Positions 8,274-16,015 of a stretch of DNA of 64,000 nt are shown here, in pieces. This DNA is from Kitasatospora setae KM-6054 (GTDB taxonomy: Bacteria > Actinomycetota > Actinomycetes > Streptomycetales > Streptomycetaceae). Position 1 is the first letter of the stretch. Every line of letters begins with the position of its first letter. A model generated the notes under the pieces. It was not told the DNA's origin. It worked only from the letters and a program-made list of their open reading frames with translations, and made no database searches. Made by a program: the position numbers and the translations under genes. The stretch spans positions 620,001 to 684,000 of the forward strand of contig NC_016109.1 in the NCBI RefSeq assembly GCF_000269985.1, given 5' to 3'.

Positions 8274-9145
8274 GCGGCCGGCTCGACGTCGTCGCGCCAG
8301 GCGGGGCTGGGGGTGGTGAGGCGGCGGAGCATGCCGGCGGTGGAGGCCCAGTAGACGCGGGAGGCGGCGTTGTCCAGCCGGTGGTCGTAGTCGCGGGCCA
8401 GGCGCCGGTGGAGCATGAGGGTGCCGTTCGTCCGCTCGACCACCCACCGCTTCGGCTGGGGAACGAAGCCTTTGCCCGCGTCGTCGGGGTTGCGCCGGAC
8501 CACCTCGACGATGATGTCCTTCACCGCCCCGTGGATGATCACCGCGTCCTTGAAGCCCTGGTCGACCAGGGCCTTCTCCAGACGCATCCCGCACCGCACC
8601 GCCGCCTGGTCCAGCAGGGCGATGCCGGCCTCGTTGTCGTGCGCGCTGGCGGCCAGGACCACCACGCCGATGACCAGGCCCAGCACGTCGACGGCCAGTC
8701 CCCGCTTCCTGCCGGGCGTCTTCTTGTTCGCGTCCAGCCCCGTGGTCGCCTTCGGCACCCCGGCCGCCACGCGGACGGACCGGGTGTCGATGATCACCGG
8801 GGACGGGTCCTCTCATCGCCGGGCCCGCTCCCGCACCTGGCAGCGCAGGATCTCCTGGATCCGCTGGTCAAGGCCGTCCTGGCGCCACAGTGTGAAGTAG
8901 TAGAACACCGCTGACCAGGCCGGTAGGTCGTGCGGCAGGAGACGCCACTGACAGCCCGTCCGGTTCTGGTACAGCAGCGCGTTCACGACCTCGCGCAGGT
9001 CGCAGGAGCCCGGGTCCCCGGTCGCCGACCGCGAAACCCGCTCCTGCTTCCAGGCGGTGACCAGCGGCTCGATCAGGGCCCACTGCCCGTCGGACAAGTC
9101 CGTTGAGTACGGCATCCGTTCCATGCCCCGGACCCCATCATGCAC
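8270..9145 (-). CDS. IS-B transposase, two halves separated by an in-frame TGA
   Basis: The N-terminal half (9145-8813) shows MPYSTDLSDGQWALIEPL and NALLYQNRTGCQWRLLPHDLP. The C-terminal half (8797-8270) shows the DDE region (IIDTRSVRVAAG, KRGLAVDVLG), DQGFKD and WVVERTNGTLMLHRRLARDYD. Both halves are in the same frame, separated by one TGA at 8815-8813. Related transposases have a continuous sequence here. The same stop is in copy 2. Either one mutation predates the second copy or the codon is read through. If not read through, neither copy makes full-length transposase. Confidence 0.8.
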
Positions 9146-9359
9146 ACGACACGCCAGTCAGCCCAAGCAACTCCGTACCCACGAACGGGCGACACCAGAA
9201 CATCCAGAAACGGACTTAACGCCCTCTTAAGAGTCAAGGAAATTGATGATGAGTCAGCAGTCGCAGCTACGCTGGTTCGCTAATTGGTTAACTTCTACGT
9301 CTGCGGCATCTCCAGCACCCCCTGCTTGGGCCGGCCGCAGCGCCAAGGACAGGTGCATC

Positions 9360-9728
9360 GTGACGACTTCAGCACCCCAGGCCCCCAAGGTCTCGGACTT
9401 CTACTGCGACGAGGCCCTGAACGGCCGTACGCCGGTGAAGGTGGTGGAGGAGACCGACTCGGTGCTGGCGTTCGAGCACACCCGGCCGTCCTACCCGGTG
9501 CACATCGTGGTCGTCCCGAAGAAGCACATCCCGTCGCTGGTGAACCTGGGCGACGGCACGGAGGAGGACCTGGTCGACGTCTTCCGGGTGGTGCGGGCGG
9601 TGGCGGCGCGGGTGCGCGAGGAGTACGGGGCGGCGTGCGTGGTGACGAACGAGGGCGTGTACCAGGAGTCGAAGCACCTGCACGTGCACGTGCTGTTCCG
9701 GGGGGACCTTCCGGAGGGCCTGGCCTGA
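9360..9728 (+). CDS. HIT-family nucleotide hydrolase
   Basis: This 122-residue protein carries the HIT motif HLHVHVL near its C-terminus and the usual VLAFEHTRPSYPVHIVVVPKKHI strand. HIT (Hint-like) enzymes split nucleotide phosphoramidates and acyl-AMPs, including aminoacyl-AMP. That would suit a neighbour of an aminoacyl-tRNA synthetase paralogue (inference). The GTG at 9360 with GGACAGG upstream is preferred. The ORF is open to 9243, but the extra residues look non-coding. It converges on the MurG-like gene, 12 bp apart. Confidence 0.8.
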   Translation: MTTSAPQAPKVSDFYCDEALNGRTPVKVVEETDSVLAFEHTRPSYPVHIVVVPKKHIPSLVNLGDGTEEDLVDVFRVVRAVAARVREEYGAACVVTNEGVYQESKHLHVHVLFRGDLPEGLA

Positions 9729-9740
9729 GCCCGGGGTGGT

Positions 9741-10835
9741 TCAGCGGGCGTGCCGCCCGCGCGGGCGGGCGAGGGCGATCGTCCGGGCGGCGATGTCCCG
9801 GGCGGTGCGGCGGACAGCTTCGGGGGCGGGGCGGCGGCGGTTGCCGCCGAGCGCGGGCAGCAGCTGCTCGCAGGCGCGCAGCAGAGGGGTCCCGTCGGCC
9901 ATCTCCTCGTCGGCGACGACGAGGCAGGTGGCGTGCCGGGCGTACGCCTTCGCGTTGTCGAGCTGGTCGCCGCGGCTGACGGAGGCCGGCAGCGGGACGA
10001 GGACGGCGGGCTTGGCCAGCGCGTGCAGCTCGGCCAGCGTGGTCGCTCCGGCCCGGCCGATGACGAGGTCGGCGAGCGTGAGGGCGTCGACCATGTCGCC
10101 GTGCAGGTACTCCTGCTGCCAGTAGCCGGGCGCGGAGGCCAGGGCCGGGTCGAGGTTGCCGCGCCCGCAGATGTGGACGACGGAGAAGTGCCTGGTCAAG
10201 CCGCCGAGTTGGCGGCGCACGGCCGCGTTGACGCGCTGGGAGCCGCTGCTGCCGCAGAAGACGAGCAGCACCGGCGGCCCGGCCGGGATGCCGAGGCGGG
10301 CGCGGAAGTCCTCGGGCCGGCCGTCGGCGAGGTCGTCGCGCAGGGGCAGGCCGGTGACCACCGTCTTGCGGCTGAGCCACCGGGGCAGGCCGGGGGTGTC
10401 CTCGGCGAGGAAGACGGAGGTGGCGAAGCGGGCGAGGATGCGGTTGGCCAGGCCGAGGGTGTGGTCGGACTCGTGGATGGCCAGGGGGATACGGGTGAGC
10501 CAGGCGGCGATCCCGACCGGCACCGACACGTAGCTGCCCTTGGAGAAGACGACGTCGGGCCTCTCGCGCCGCAGCGCCCGCCAGGCGGCGAAGACCCCGC
10601 GGGCGACGGTGAGCGGCATGGCGAGGTTGCTCCAGGAGCGGAAGCGCTGCAGGCCCGCCGAGGGGACGGCCGCGAGCCGGATGCCGGCTTTCGCCGCGAG
10701 GTCCGCTTCGATGCTTCCGGCTCGGCCGAAATAGACGAGTTCGCATTCCGCGCGCCGCAGTTCGGCGGCCACGGCCAGGGCGGGGACGACATGACCGGCG
10801 CTCGCACCGCCGGTGATTCCAATTTTCCGATTCAC
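9741..10835 (-). CDS. MurG-like UDP-GlcNAc glycosyltransferase paralogue
   Basis: This 364-residue GT28 protein has an N-terminal loop ITGGASAGHVVPALA, near MurG's GGTGGHxxPxLA. VVFSKGSYVSVPVGIAAW and the C-terminal nucleotide-sugar region GRAGATTLAELHALAKPAVLVPLP also fit MurG. MurG adds GlcNAc to lipid I. A copy in a biosynthetic island, away from division genes, more likely glycosylates a product-specific acceptor. The GTG start follows TACGCT by 7 nt with no ribosome site, so the mRNA may be leaderless. It lies 188 bp after the tRNA gene on the same strand. A decayed relative lies at 23412-23880. Confidence 0.8.
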   Translation of the reverse strand: MNRKIGITGGASAGHVVPALAVAAELRRAECELVYFGRAGSIEADLAAKAGIRLAAVPSAGLQRFRSWSNLAMPLTVARGVFAAWRALRRERPDVVFSKGSYVSVPVGIAAWLTRIPLAIHESDHTLGLANRILARFATSVFLAEDTPGLPRWLSRKTVVTGLPLRDDLADGRPEDFRARLGIPAGPPVLLVFCGSSGSQRVNAAVRRQLGGLTRHFSVVHICGRGNLDPALASAPGYWQQEYLHGDMVDALTLADLVIGRAGATTLAELHALAKPAVLVPLPASVSRGDQLDNAKAYARHATCLVVADEEMADGTPLLRACEQLLPALGGNRRRPAPEAVRRTARDIAARTIALARPRGRHAR

Positions 10836-11023
10836 GCGGTAGAGCGTAGCAGGTTTCCGGAAAGTCAGGCCCGCTTCGAGAAATCCGTCCGCCGCCTTTC
10901 CGGGAGTAAGTTGGCACCCCCGGAGCGGGGGGCGGCGGCGGGCCGGGAAACCCTGCCGCCCCGGGCCAGCAGGCAGGTCCGGGGCGGCGCATCTTCGGCC
11001 GCCGGACGGCGGCGGCGGGGCAG

Positions 11024-11098
11024 TGGTCGGGCTGGCCGGGTTCGAACCAGCTCCTTGGCAACACTTATGCCATGCTCTTTCCGTTGAGCTCCAGCCCG
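11024..11098 (-). tRNA. Atypical tRNA with tRNA-Pro-type acceptor, probably non-decoding
   Basis: The 75-nt cloverleaf is fully paired: acceptor CGGGCTG/CAGCCCG, D stem GCTC/GAGC with GG in the loop, anticodon stem TGGCA/TGCCA, T stem GCTGG/CCGGC with loop TTCGAAC, discriminator A73 and an encoded CCA. C1-G72 with A73 are identity elements of bacterial tRNA-Pro. The anticodon loop is TAAGTGT: position 33 is A instead of the near-universal U, and positions 34-36 read AGT, not a Pro anticodon. Position 8 is G instead of U. Beside a ProRS paralogue it looks like a carrier for non-ribosomal aminoacylation, though a decayed tRNA cannot be excluded. Confidence 0.8.
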
Positions 11099-11109
11099 CA
11101 ATGAAAGTA

Positions 11110-11139
11110 ACGCTAGCGCATTCCCGAAAGGGCCGTCAA
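11110..11139 (-). promoter_or_regulatory. Promoter of the atypical tRNA
   Basis: TTGACG (11139-11134) and TAGCGT (11115-11110) are separated by 18 bp, close to the housekeeping actinomycete consensus. The -10 ends 11 nt before the first base of the tRNA. The tRNA therefore has its own promoter downstream of the operon terminator. Confidence 0.75.
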
Positions 11140-11177
11140 TGCCCAATCGCCAAGCCATTTCAACCGAATTTTGGCGT

Positions 11178-11222
11178 GGCAATTCCGGCACCGGGCCTTT
11201 CTTTTCCGGTGCCGGAATTGCC
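11178..11222. terminator. 17-bp perfect hairpin after the ProRS-like gene
   Basis: GGCAATTCCGGCACCGG (11178-11194) pairs perfectly with 11206-11222. It lies 17 bp beyond the stop of the ProRS-like gene and separates the long operon from the tRNA unit. Confidence 0.8.
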
Positions 11223-11238
11223 GTGGTCGGCGGTCAGG

Positions 11239-12909
11239 TCAGGCGGCGCTCCTCAGCAGGGTGTGGAGCTGGTCGGAGGTGATGGTGCTGCGGCGGCCGG
11301 TCCAGCGGTCGATGGCCTCCAGCTCCCCGTCGGCGCGCTGGGGGGAGAGCACGAGGGCGGTGGGCACGCCGAGTGCCTGGGCGTAGTGGAACTTCTCCCC
11401 GGCGGGCAGGGGCCGGTCGTCGATGAGCAGGCGCAGTCCGAGCTGCTGGAGCCGGCGAGCGGTGCGGTCGGTGCGTTCCTGCTGCTCGGCCTGGTCGGAG
11501 CGCAGGACGACGAGGTGGACGTCGGCGGGGCCGGTACCGGGCTTCCAGCGCAGGCCGTTTGCGTCCCGGTGGATGCCGGCCAGGGTCTGGATGCAGCGGG
11601 TGAGGCCGATGCCGGAGCAGCCCATGTAGGGGGTGCGCTGGATGCCGTTGTCGTCGGTGAAGGTGAGGTGCATCTTGCCGGAGTACTGGGTGCCGAGTTC
11701 GAAGACGTGCGCGACCTCGACGGCTTCGGTGGCCCGGTAGCGTCCGGCTGAGCAGCGCCCGCAGTCCAGGCCGTCGGCGGCAGTGTGGACGTCGGCGGGG
11801 TAGAGGGCGAGCGGCGCAAGGCCGGTGGCGCCGGTCCACGACGCTCCGGTGCGCAGGCCGTCGGGCCCGTCGGCGATGGTGAAGCGCTCCAGGTGGGTGA
11901 CGGAGTGGTCGTGGAGGACGTCGATTCCGGTGCAGTCCCAGGGGGTGAGGGTGCCGGCGGCTTTCCCGAGCAGGGCGGGCAGTTCGTCGGGGTCGAGGAG
12001 TTCGACGTGGTGGCCGGAGCCGAGGGCGGCGGTGAGCTTGCGGACGCTGATGGTCAGGTCGGAGCGGATGCAGACCGCGGTGGGCCGGGTGGCGTCGTCC
12101 GGGCCGGTGACGGCGAAGACGATGACGTTGACGACGGGTTCGCCGCGGGGGGCGGTGCGGGGGAAGGCGGCGGTCAGGACGGTGCCGTCGCCGCGGTGGC
12201 CGCAGTGGTCGCAGGCGAGGATGCTGCTCTGGCCGAAGTCGGCGAGGACGAGGTGTTCGGTGGTCGGGCCGGCGGAGATGGCTCCGCCGTCGGCTGGGGC
12301 CTGGAAGACACCGTGCAGGCCGATGCCGGTGAGGGCGTCGGTGCAGGCCCTGTTAAGCAGGCGGACCGACTCCAGCATGCCCGCGCGGTCCGGGTCGAAG
12401 GTGTAGGCGTCGGCCATGGTGAACTCCCTGCCGCGCATCAGGCCGCCGCGCGGCGAGAGTTCGTCGCGGAACTTCGTGGTGTTCAGGGTCAGGCGCACCG
12501 GCAGGTCGCGGTGGGAGCGCAGGTGGGAGCGGACGGTGGCGGTGGCCATCTCCTCGGAGGTCGGCGCGAGGCACATGTCGGCGCCGCCGACGCGGGTGGT
12601 GACCAGCGCGCCCTCGGCGGTGTAGACCTTCCACCGGCCGGACTCCTCCCACAGAGTCCGGCTCTGCAGGGTGGGCAGGGCGAGGCTGTTGAAACCGTTG
12701 CGTTCGAAGGCGTCCCGGGTGATGCGGTCGAGCTGGTCGCGCACGCGCAGGCCGAGCGGGAGCAGGGTGTGCACGCCGGTGGTGTCGGTGCGGCCGACGA
12801 GGCCGAGGTGTTCGAGCAGGTCCTTGGTCGGGGCGGTGGGGTCAGTGGCGCGGGGGCGGGGCGTGGGGAACAGCCGGGATGCGAACAGCGGGGCTGGTGC
12901 GGTGGTCAC
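11239..12909 (-). CDS. Prolyl-tRNA synthetase paralogue of the biosynthetic island
   Basis: This 556-residue class II synthetase keeps motif 2 (TTKFRDE at 144-150, GLMRGREF) and motif 3 (MGCSGIGLTR, 429-438). It also has a ProRS-type insertion between them with CxxC pairs at 233/236 and 383/386, and a C-terminal anticodon-binding domain (about 455-556, AGEKFHYAQALGVP). All parts needed to activate proline or an analogue and charge a tRNA appear present. The GTG start overlaps the GT4 stop by four bases. It is the last gene of the coupled operon and the nearest gene to the odd tRNA. It could charge that tRNA for a non-ribosomal step, ligate the amino acid directly as MshC does, or give resistance to a proline mimic. 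Confidence 0.88.
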   Translation of the reverse strand: MTTAPAPLFASRLFPTPRPRATDPTAPTKDLLEHLGLVGRTDTTGVHTLLPLGLRVRDQLDRITRDAFERNGFNSLALPTLQSRTLWEESGRWKVYTAEGALVTTRVGGADMCLAPTSEEMATATVRSHLRSHRDLPVRLTLNTTKFRDELSPRGGLMRGREFTMADAYTFDPDRAGMLESVRLLNRACTDALTGIGLHGVFQAPADGGAISAGPTTEHLVLADFGQSSILACDHCGHRGDGTVLTAAFPRTAPRGEPVVNVIVFAVTGPDDATRPTAVCIRSDLTISVRKLTAALGSGHHVELLDPDELPALLGKAAGTLTPWDCTGIDVLHDHSVTHLERFTIADGPDGLRTGASWTGATGLAPLALYPADVHTAADGLDCGRCSAGRYRATEAVEVAHVFELGTQYSGKMHLTFTDDNGIQRTPYMGCSGIGLTRCIQTLAGIHRDANGLRWKPGTGPADVHLVVLRSDQAEQQERTDRTARRLQQLGLRLLIDDRPLPAGEKFHYAQALGVPTALVLSPQRADGELEAIDRWTGRRSTITSDQLHTLLRSAA

Positions 12910-14033
12910 GCGGCGGCTCCGATCGCGTCGCGGGTGACCTGGTCGAGGCGGTGGGCGCTGTGGACGATGCCGTAGCAGGAGCCGTTGGCCAGGCCCGCGG
13001 TGCTCAGCTCGGCGCGCAGCGTGCGGTCGGCGGCGAGCTTGTCGATCACCTGGGCGAGGTCGGCGGCGTCGCCGGGGGTATAGGGCAGGCCGGCGGCACC
13101 GAGGGTCCGGGTCATCCCGGCGACGTCGGAGTAGATGACGGGCAGGGCGTGGGCCTGGGCCTCGATGGCGACCAGGCCGAACGCCTCCAGGCCGGAGGTG
13201 GTGAACACGAAGGCGTCGAAGTCGGCGAAGCGCTGCCACAGGGCATCGCGGGGCGCGAACGGCTCGAAGCGGACGCGGCCGGTGAGGCCGAGGTCCCGGG
13301 CCTGCTGCTGGAGGGCGTCCTGCTCGGGGCCACTGCCGATGACGGTCAGCTCGTGCCGGTGGTCGGTGAGCGCCATCGCCTCGACGGCGGTGCGGGTGGA
13401 CTTGTTGGCGTCCAGGCGGCCGGCGTGCAGCAGCCGCAGCGGGCGGGTGTCGGTGTGGGTGGCCGGGACGGTACGGGCAGCGCGGGCCAGGGGGATGCCC
13501 CAGGGGACGAGGGCCATCTTGTCGCGGTAGCGGTGGCCGGTCAGGTCGCCGATCCGCTCGGCGAGGGCGTGGTTGGGGGCGACGACGGTGGTCGCGCCCG
13601 CGACGATCTCGGTGAGGACGTCGCGGGCGAGCGGGTCGGCGTCGGCCGCGATGACGTCGGTGCCGTGGGCGATGGCGACGACCGGGGTGCCCTGGGCGGC
13701 GCGCACGAAGGCCAGGGAGAGTCCGAAGCCTAGGTGCTGGGCGTGGATGACGTCCGGGCGGGCCCGGTCGAGGTGTCGGCGGACCTCGCCGGTCAGGGCG
13801 TCGACGTAGGCCGCGAAGCCGGGACCGTAGGGGGCCTTGGCGGCGGTGGCGAACACGGTCTCCTCGAAGCCGTGCTGCCAGGCGGGATCGGCGGGCGGGA
13901 GCGCGAGGAACGTGGTGCGGGCGCGGTCGGCCATCTCCCGGTACAGGTCGGAGCAGAAGATCATTGAGCCGCAGGAGGGTGCCAGCGGCAGGTCGATGCC
14001 GGTGGTGATCCGCAGCCGGGCGGTGGCGCTCAT
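12906..14033 (-). CDS. GT4-family glycosyltransferase
   Basis: This 375-residue GT-B enzyme shows the GT4 E-x7-E motif (EAFGLVAIE), a donor-site PLRLLHAGRLDANKSTRTAVEA strand and an N-terminal acceptor domain with VIHAQHLGFG. MshA, BshA and other GT4 enzymes transfer a sugar from a nucleotide donor. Next to a PIG-L deacetylase, GlcNAc transfer is a reasonable guess. The start at 14033 overlaps the WbqC stop (ATGA). The ORF is open far upstream, but that part lies antisense in another frame of the WbqC gene. Confidence 0.82.
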   Translation of the reverse strand: MSATARLRITTGIDLPLAPSCGSMIFCSDLYREMADRARTTFLALPPADPAWQHGFEETVFATAAKAPYGPGFAAYVDALTGEVRRHLDRARPDVIHAQHLGFGLSLAFVRAAQGTPVVAIAHGTDVIAADADPLARDVLTEIVAGATTVVAPNHALAERIGDLTGHRYRDKMALVPWGIPLARAARTVPATHTDTRPLRLLHAGRLDANKSTRTAVEAMALTDHRHELTVIGSGPEQDALQQQARDLGLTGRVRFEPFAPRDALWQRFADFDAFVFTTSGLEAFGLVAIEAQAHALPVIYSDVAGMTRTLGAAGLPYTPGDAADLAQVIDKLAADRTLRAELSTAGLANGSCYGIVHSAHRLDQVTRDAIGAAA

Positions 14034-14776
14034 GCGGGTTGTCCTTCCTGCTGGAGGGAGTCGAGGTAGGCAGCGAGGCCGTTGCGCAGCAGGGCGGAGG
14101 TGCCGGCCCAGCCGATCGCGCTGGCGGTGTCGAGGACGGACAGGTTCGGCGTGAAGCCCTGCTGGGGCCACGCCTGCTCGTAGACCGGGTGCCGGGGCAG
14201 GTACTCGTTCCAGGTGACGGCGATGCCGTCGGCGGCGAGGTCGGCGGGGTCGAGGTAGCCGCGGGTGCCGGAGCCGGCCCACAGCTCGTCGGCCCCGGCG
14301 GCCTGGCAGATCCGCGCGATCCGGCTGGCGCGGTCGGCCGTCGGCTCGATCGGGAGCCGGGAGGTGAGGGTGAGTCGGGCGGGCGCGCCGAGGGCGGCGA
14401 CCAGGCCCGTGCTCAGGTCGAGGTTGAGGTCGAGCAGCCACCGGTGCCCGGCGCCGAGCACCGGGGCGAGGACCTGCAGTACTTCGTCCAGGTGGCGGCT
14501 GCGGCCGTAGGCGAGCCGCACCTGCCGGAGGATCTTGTTCGGGTCGAAGGCGTCGGCGATCCGCACGTCCTTGATCAGCTGGCCGTGGTTCTTGACCACC
14601 GGGACGGTCAGCCACTTCACGCCGTCCGGGGTCTTGATCCGGTTGCGGTTCTGGAAGCCGCCGTCCTCGTACTGGACGTTGTCGTACAGGGCGACGGTGG
14701 AGCACGCGAACAGGGCCTCGCAGAAGCCCAACCACGGGGCGAACGGCGGCTGTTCGATGTAGAGCCGGTTGTTCAT
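14030..14776 (-). CDS. WbqC-family protein
   Basis: This 248-residue protein begins YIEQPPFAPWLGFCEALFAC and continues with VQYEDGGFQNRNRIKTPDG, features of the WbqC-like family found in glycan and natural-product clusters. Conserved segments include WLTVPVV and DELWAGSGTRGYLDP. The exact reaction is not established. Members occur where amino sugars or aminoacyl groups are installed. Both ends overlap neighbours by ATGA, so it is translated as part of the operon. Confidence 0.75.
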   Translation of the reverse strand: MNNRLYIEQPPFAPWLGFCEALFACSTVALYDNVQYEDGGFQNRNRIKTPDGVKWLTVPVVKNHGQLIKDVRIADAFDPNKILRQVRLAYGRSRHLDEVLQVLAPVLGAGHRWLLDLNLDLSTGLVAALGAPARLTLTSRLPIEPTADRASRIARICQAAGADELWAGSGTRGYLDPADLAADGIAVTWNEYLPRHPVYEQAWPQQGFTPNLSVLDTASAIGWAGTSALLRNGLAAYLDSLQQEGQPA

Positions 14777-15471
14777 CGGTCCCCCTCGGGGGCGAGCAGG
14801 CTGATCAGGGAGGTCTCGAACGCCTCGAAGCGGCGTCCGGCGGCGGCACGGACCGGGGCGAGGCTCCAGCCAGCCTCGGCGGCGCGGTGGCGGGTGAACT
14901 CGGCGCCGAGGTACCAGCGGCCGGCCTGGCTGCGGTGGGCGGCGAGGGCCTTGACCTTGTCGGGGAGCAGGTCAGTGATGTCCACCAGGACGGTGGGGTG
15001 GAAGTCGCCCCTGGGGGCGTGGGGTTGGCCGTGCAGGATCGTTGCGCAGGTGCCGATCCGGGTCGCGGCGTTGACGGCGGCCTGGGCGGCGGCGAGGTGG
15101 TCCTGGTGGTCGGGCCCGGCGTGCAGGCTGTGGGTGATCAGGACGGTGCAGCCCAGCCGGGCGAGTTCCGCCTCGATGTGGGAGACGAGTTCGCGGTCGG
15201 GCACCAGGGCGCCGTCGGTGAAGCCGAGGGTGACGAGGTCGATTCCGCTGCCGGCGTAGGAGGCTGCGGATTCGTCCGTCCGCTCCCGGCCGGTGAGGCT
15301 GACGCCCAGGCCGCGATCGGCGAGGGAGACGCCGTTGATTCCGGTGGTGACGACGACGACGGTGACGGCCGCGCCCTGTTCCCGGTAGCGGAGCAGGGTG
15401 CCGTAGCACATCAGCTCGGCGTCATCGGGGTGCGCGACGACCGCGACGACGTGTTCAGGCGGAGCTGCCAC
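14773..15471 (-). CDS. PIG-L/LmbE-family N-acetyl-sugar deacetylase
   Basis: This 232-residue protein has the zinc motif AHPDDAEL at residues 13-20 and a second HxxDH-type motif (GPDHQDHLAAA), as in MshB and GPI PIG-L. These enzymes remove acetyl from GlcNAc linked to inositol or related aglycones. With GT4 and MurG-like transferases in the same island, it would free an amine for later aminoacylation (inference). Its start overlaps the end of the first dCTP-deaminase-like gene by 17 bp. Confidence 0.88.
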   Translation of the reverse strand: MAAPPEHVVAVVAHPDDAELMCYGTLLRYREQGAAVTVVVVTTGINGVSLADRGLGVSLTGRERTDESAASYAGSGIDLVTLGFTDGALVPDRELVSHIEAELARLGCTVLITHSLHAGPDHQDHLAAAQAAVNAATRIGTCATILHGQPHAPRGDFHPTVLVDITDLLPDKVKALAAHRSQAGRWYLGAEFTRHRAAEAGWSLAPVRAAAGRRFEAFETSLISLLAPEGDR

Positions 15472-16015
15472 GGGGATCCTCCGCTCGGAAGTCGCGCCAG
15501 ATCTGCGACGGCTCGGGCAGGGTGCTGCCCTGGTACTTGCCGCGGTAGAGCTCCCGGCGGCCGGTGGGCACCCAGAAGGTCACCTGGCCGATCCGCTGGC
15601 CCGGGTAGACGCGCACGGGTTGTACGGCGTGGAACTGCAGGGTCAGGCGGCCGAGCGAGCCGAGGTCGATCAGGTCGGCGGTGCAGTGGACGAACAACCC
15701 GGTGCGGGCGGTGGAGGAGCGGGCCCGGATGATCGGCACGAAGTGTTCGGAGCCGATCGTCTCGGCGGTGGAGGCGAGGTAGATCCGGCCGGGGCGCAGG
15801 ACCATGCCCTCCTCGGGGATGGTGGCGCGCACGAACGGGTTGGGTCGGCGGCAGTCGAGAGTGTGCCCGCCCCACCAGTGCCGCGCGTACCAGCCGATGT
15901 CCGAACTGAGTTGGAAGTCGTAGGAGTTGGGGCTCAGGAGCGAGGCGTCGAAGGGGCTGATGGCGATCCGCCCCTCCTCGACCTCCGCTCCGATCTGGGG
16001 GCCGGTGAGGATCAC
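15455..16015 (-). CDS. dCTP-deaminase-fold protein, catalytic Glu replaced
   Basis: This 186-residue protein follows the dCTP deaminase/dUTPase fold: SPNSYDFQLS, GRIYLASTAE, RARSSTARTGLFVH and PGQRIGQVTFW. At the position aligned with the catalytic Glu of Dcd (VLEFYN) it has Gln (LTLQFH, Q127). Ordinary deamination is therefore doubtful. It may bind a pyrimidine nucleotide, act as a partner of the next gene, or catalyse a different step. GTG start, four-base overlap with the upstream gene. Confidence 0.75.
   Translation of the reverse strand: MILTGPQIGAEVEEGRIAISPFDASLLSPNSYDFQLSSDIGWYARHWWGGHTLDCRRPNPFVRATIPEEGMVLRPGRIYLASTAETIGSEHFVPIIRARSSTARTGLFVHCTADLIDLGSLGRLTLQFHAVQPVRVYPGQRIGQVTFWVPTGRRELYRGKYQGSTLPEPSQIWRDFRAEDPRGSSA

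Larger units (their letters stand above)
7868..9226 (-). mobile_element. IS-B copy 1, 1359-bp IS5-family element inserted in IS-A
   Basis: Perfect 23-bp terminal inverted repeats starting GAGGGCGTTAAG bound the element. It encodes an IS5-type transposase plus an accessory ORF, all leftwards. The flanking trinucleotides are TCA (7865-7867) and TTA (9227-9229), which do not match as a target duplication should. The mate of TCA is found, inverted, beside copy 2. The second copy (23957-25315) has the same length and nearly the same sequence. Confidence 0.93.

Noticed and set aside
7194..8354. Plus-strand ORF running from IS-A into IS-B
   Set aside because: It crosses an insertion junction and has no family features. 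The real genes are the frameshifted IS-A transposase and the minus-strand IS-B genes.
9227..9359. Missing C-terminus of the integrase beside IS-B copy 1
   Set aside because: After flipping the segment the joined frame gives about 20 residues without an HxxR or Tyr box, so it is not the integrase end.
11024..11098. Ordinary decoding tRNA-Thr(AGT)
   Set aside because: Position 33 is not U, AGT is not the usual bacterial Thr anticodon, U8 is missing and the acceptor has tRNA-Pro identity bases. A standard decoding role is not supported.
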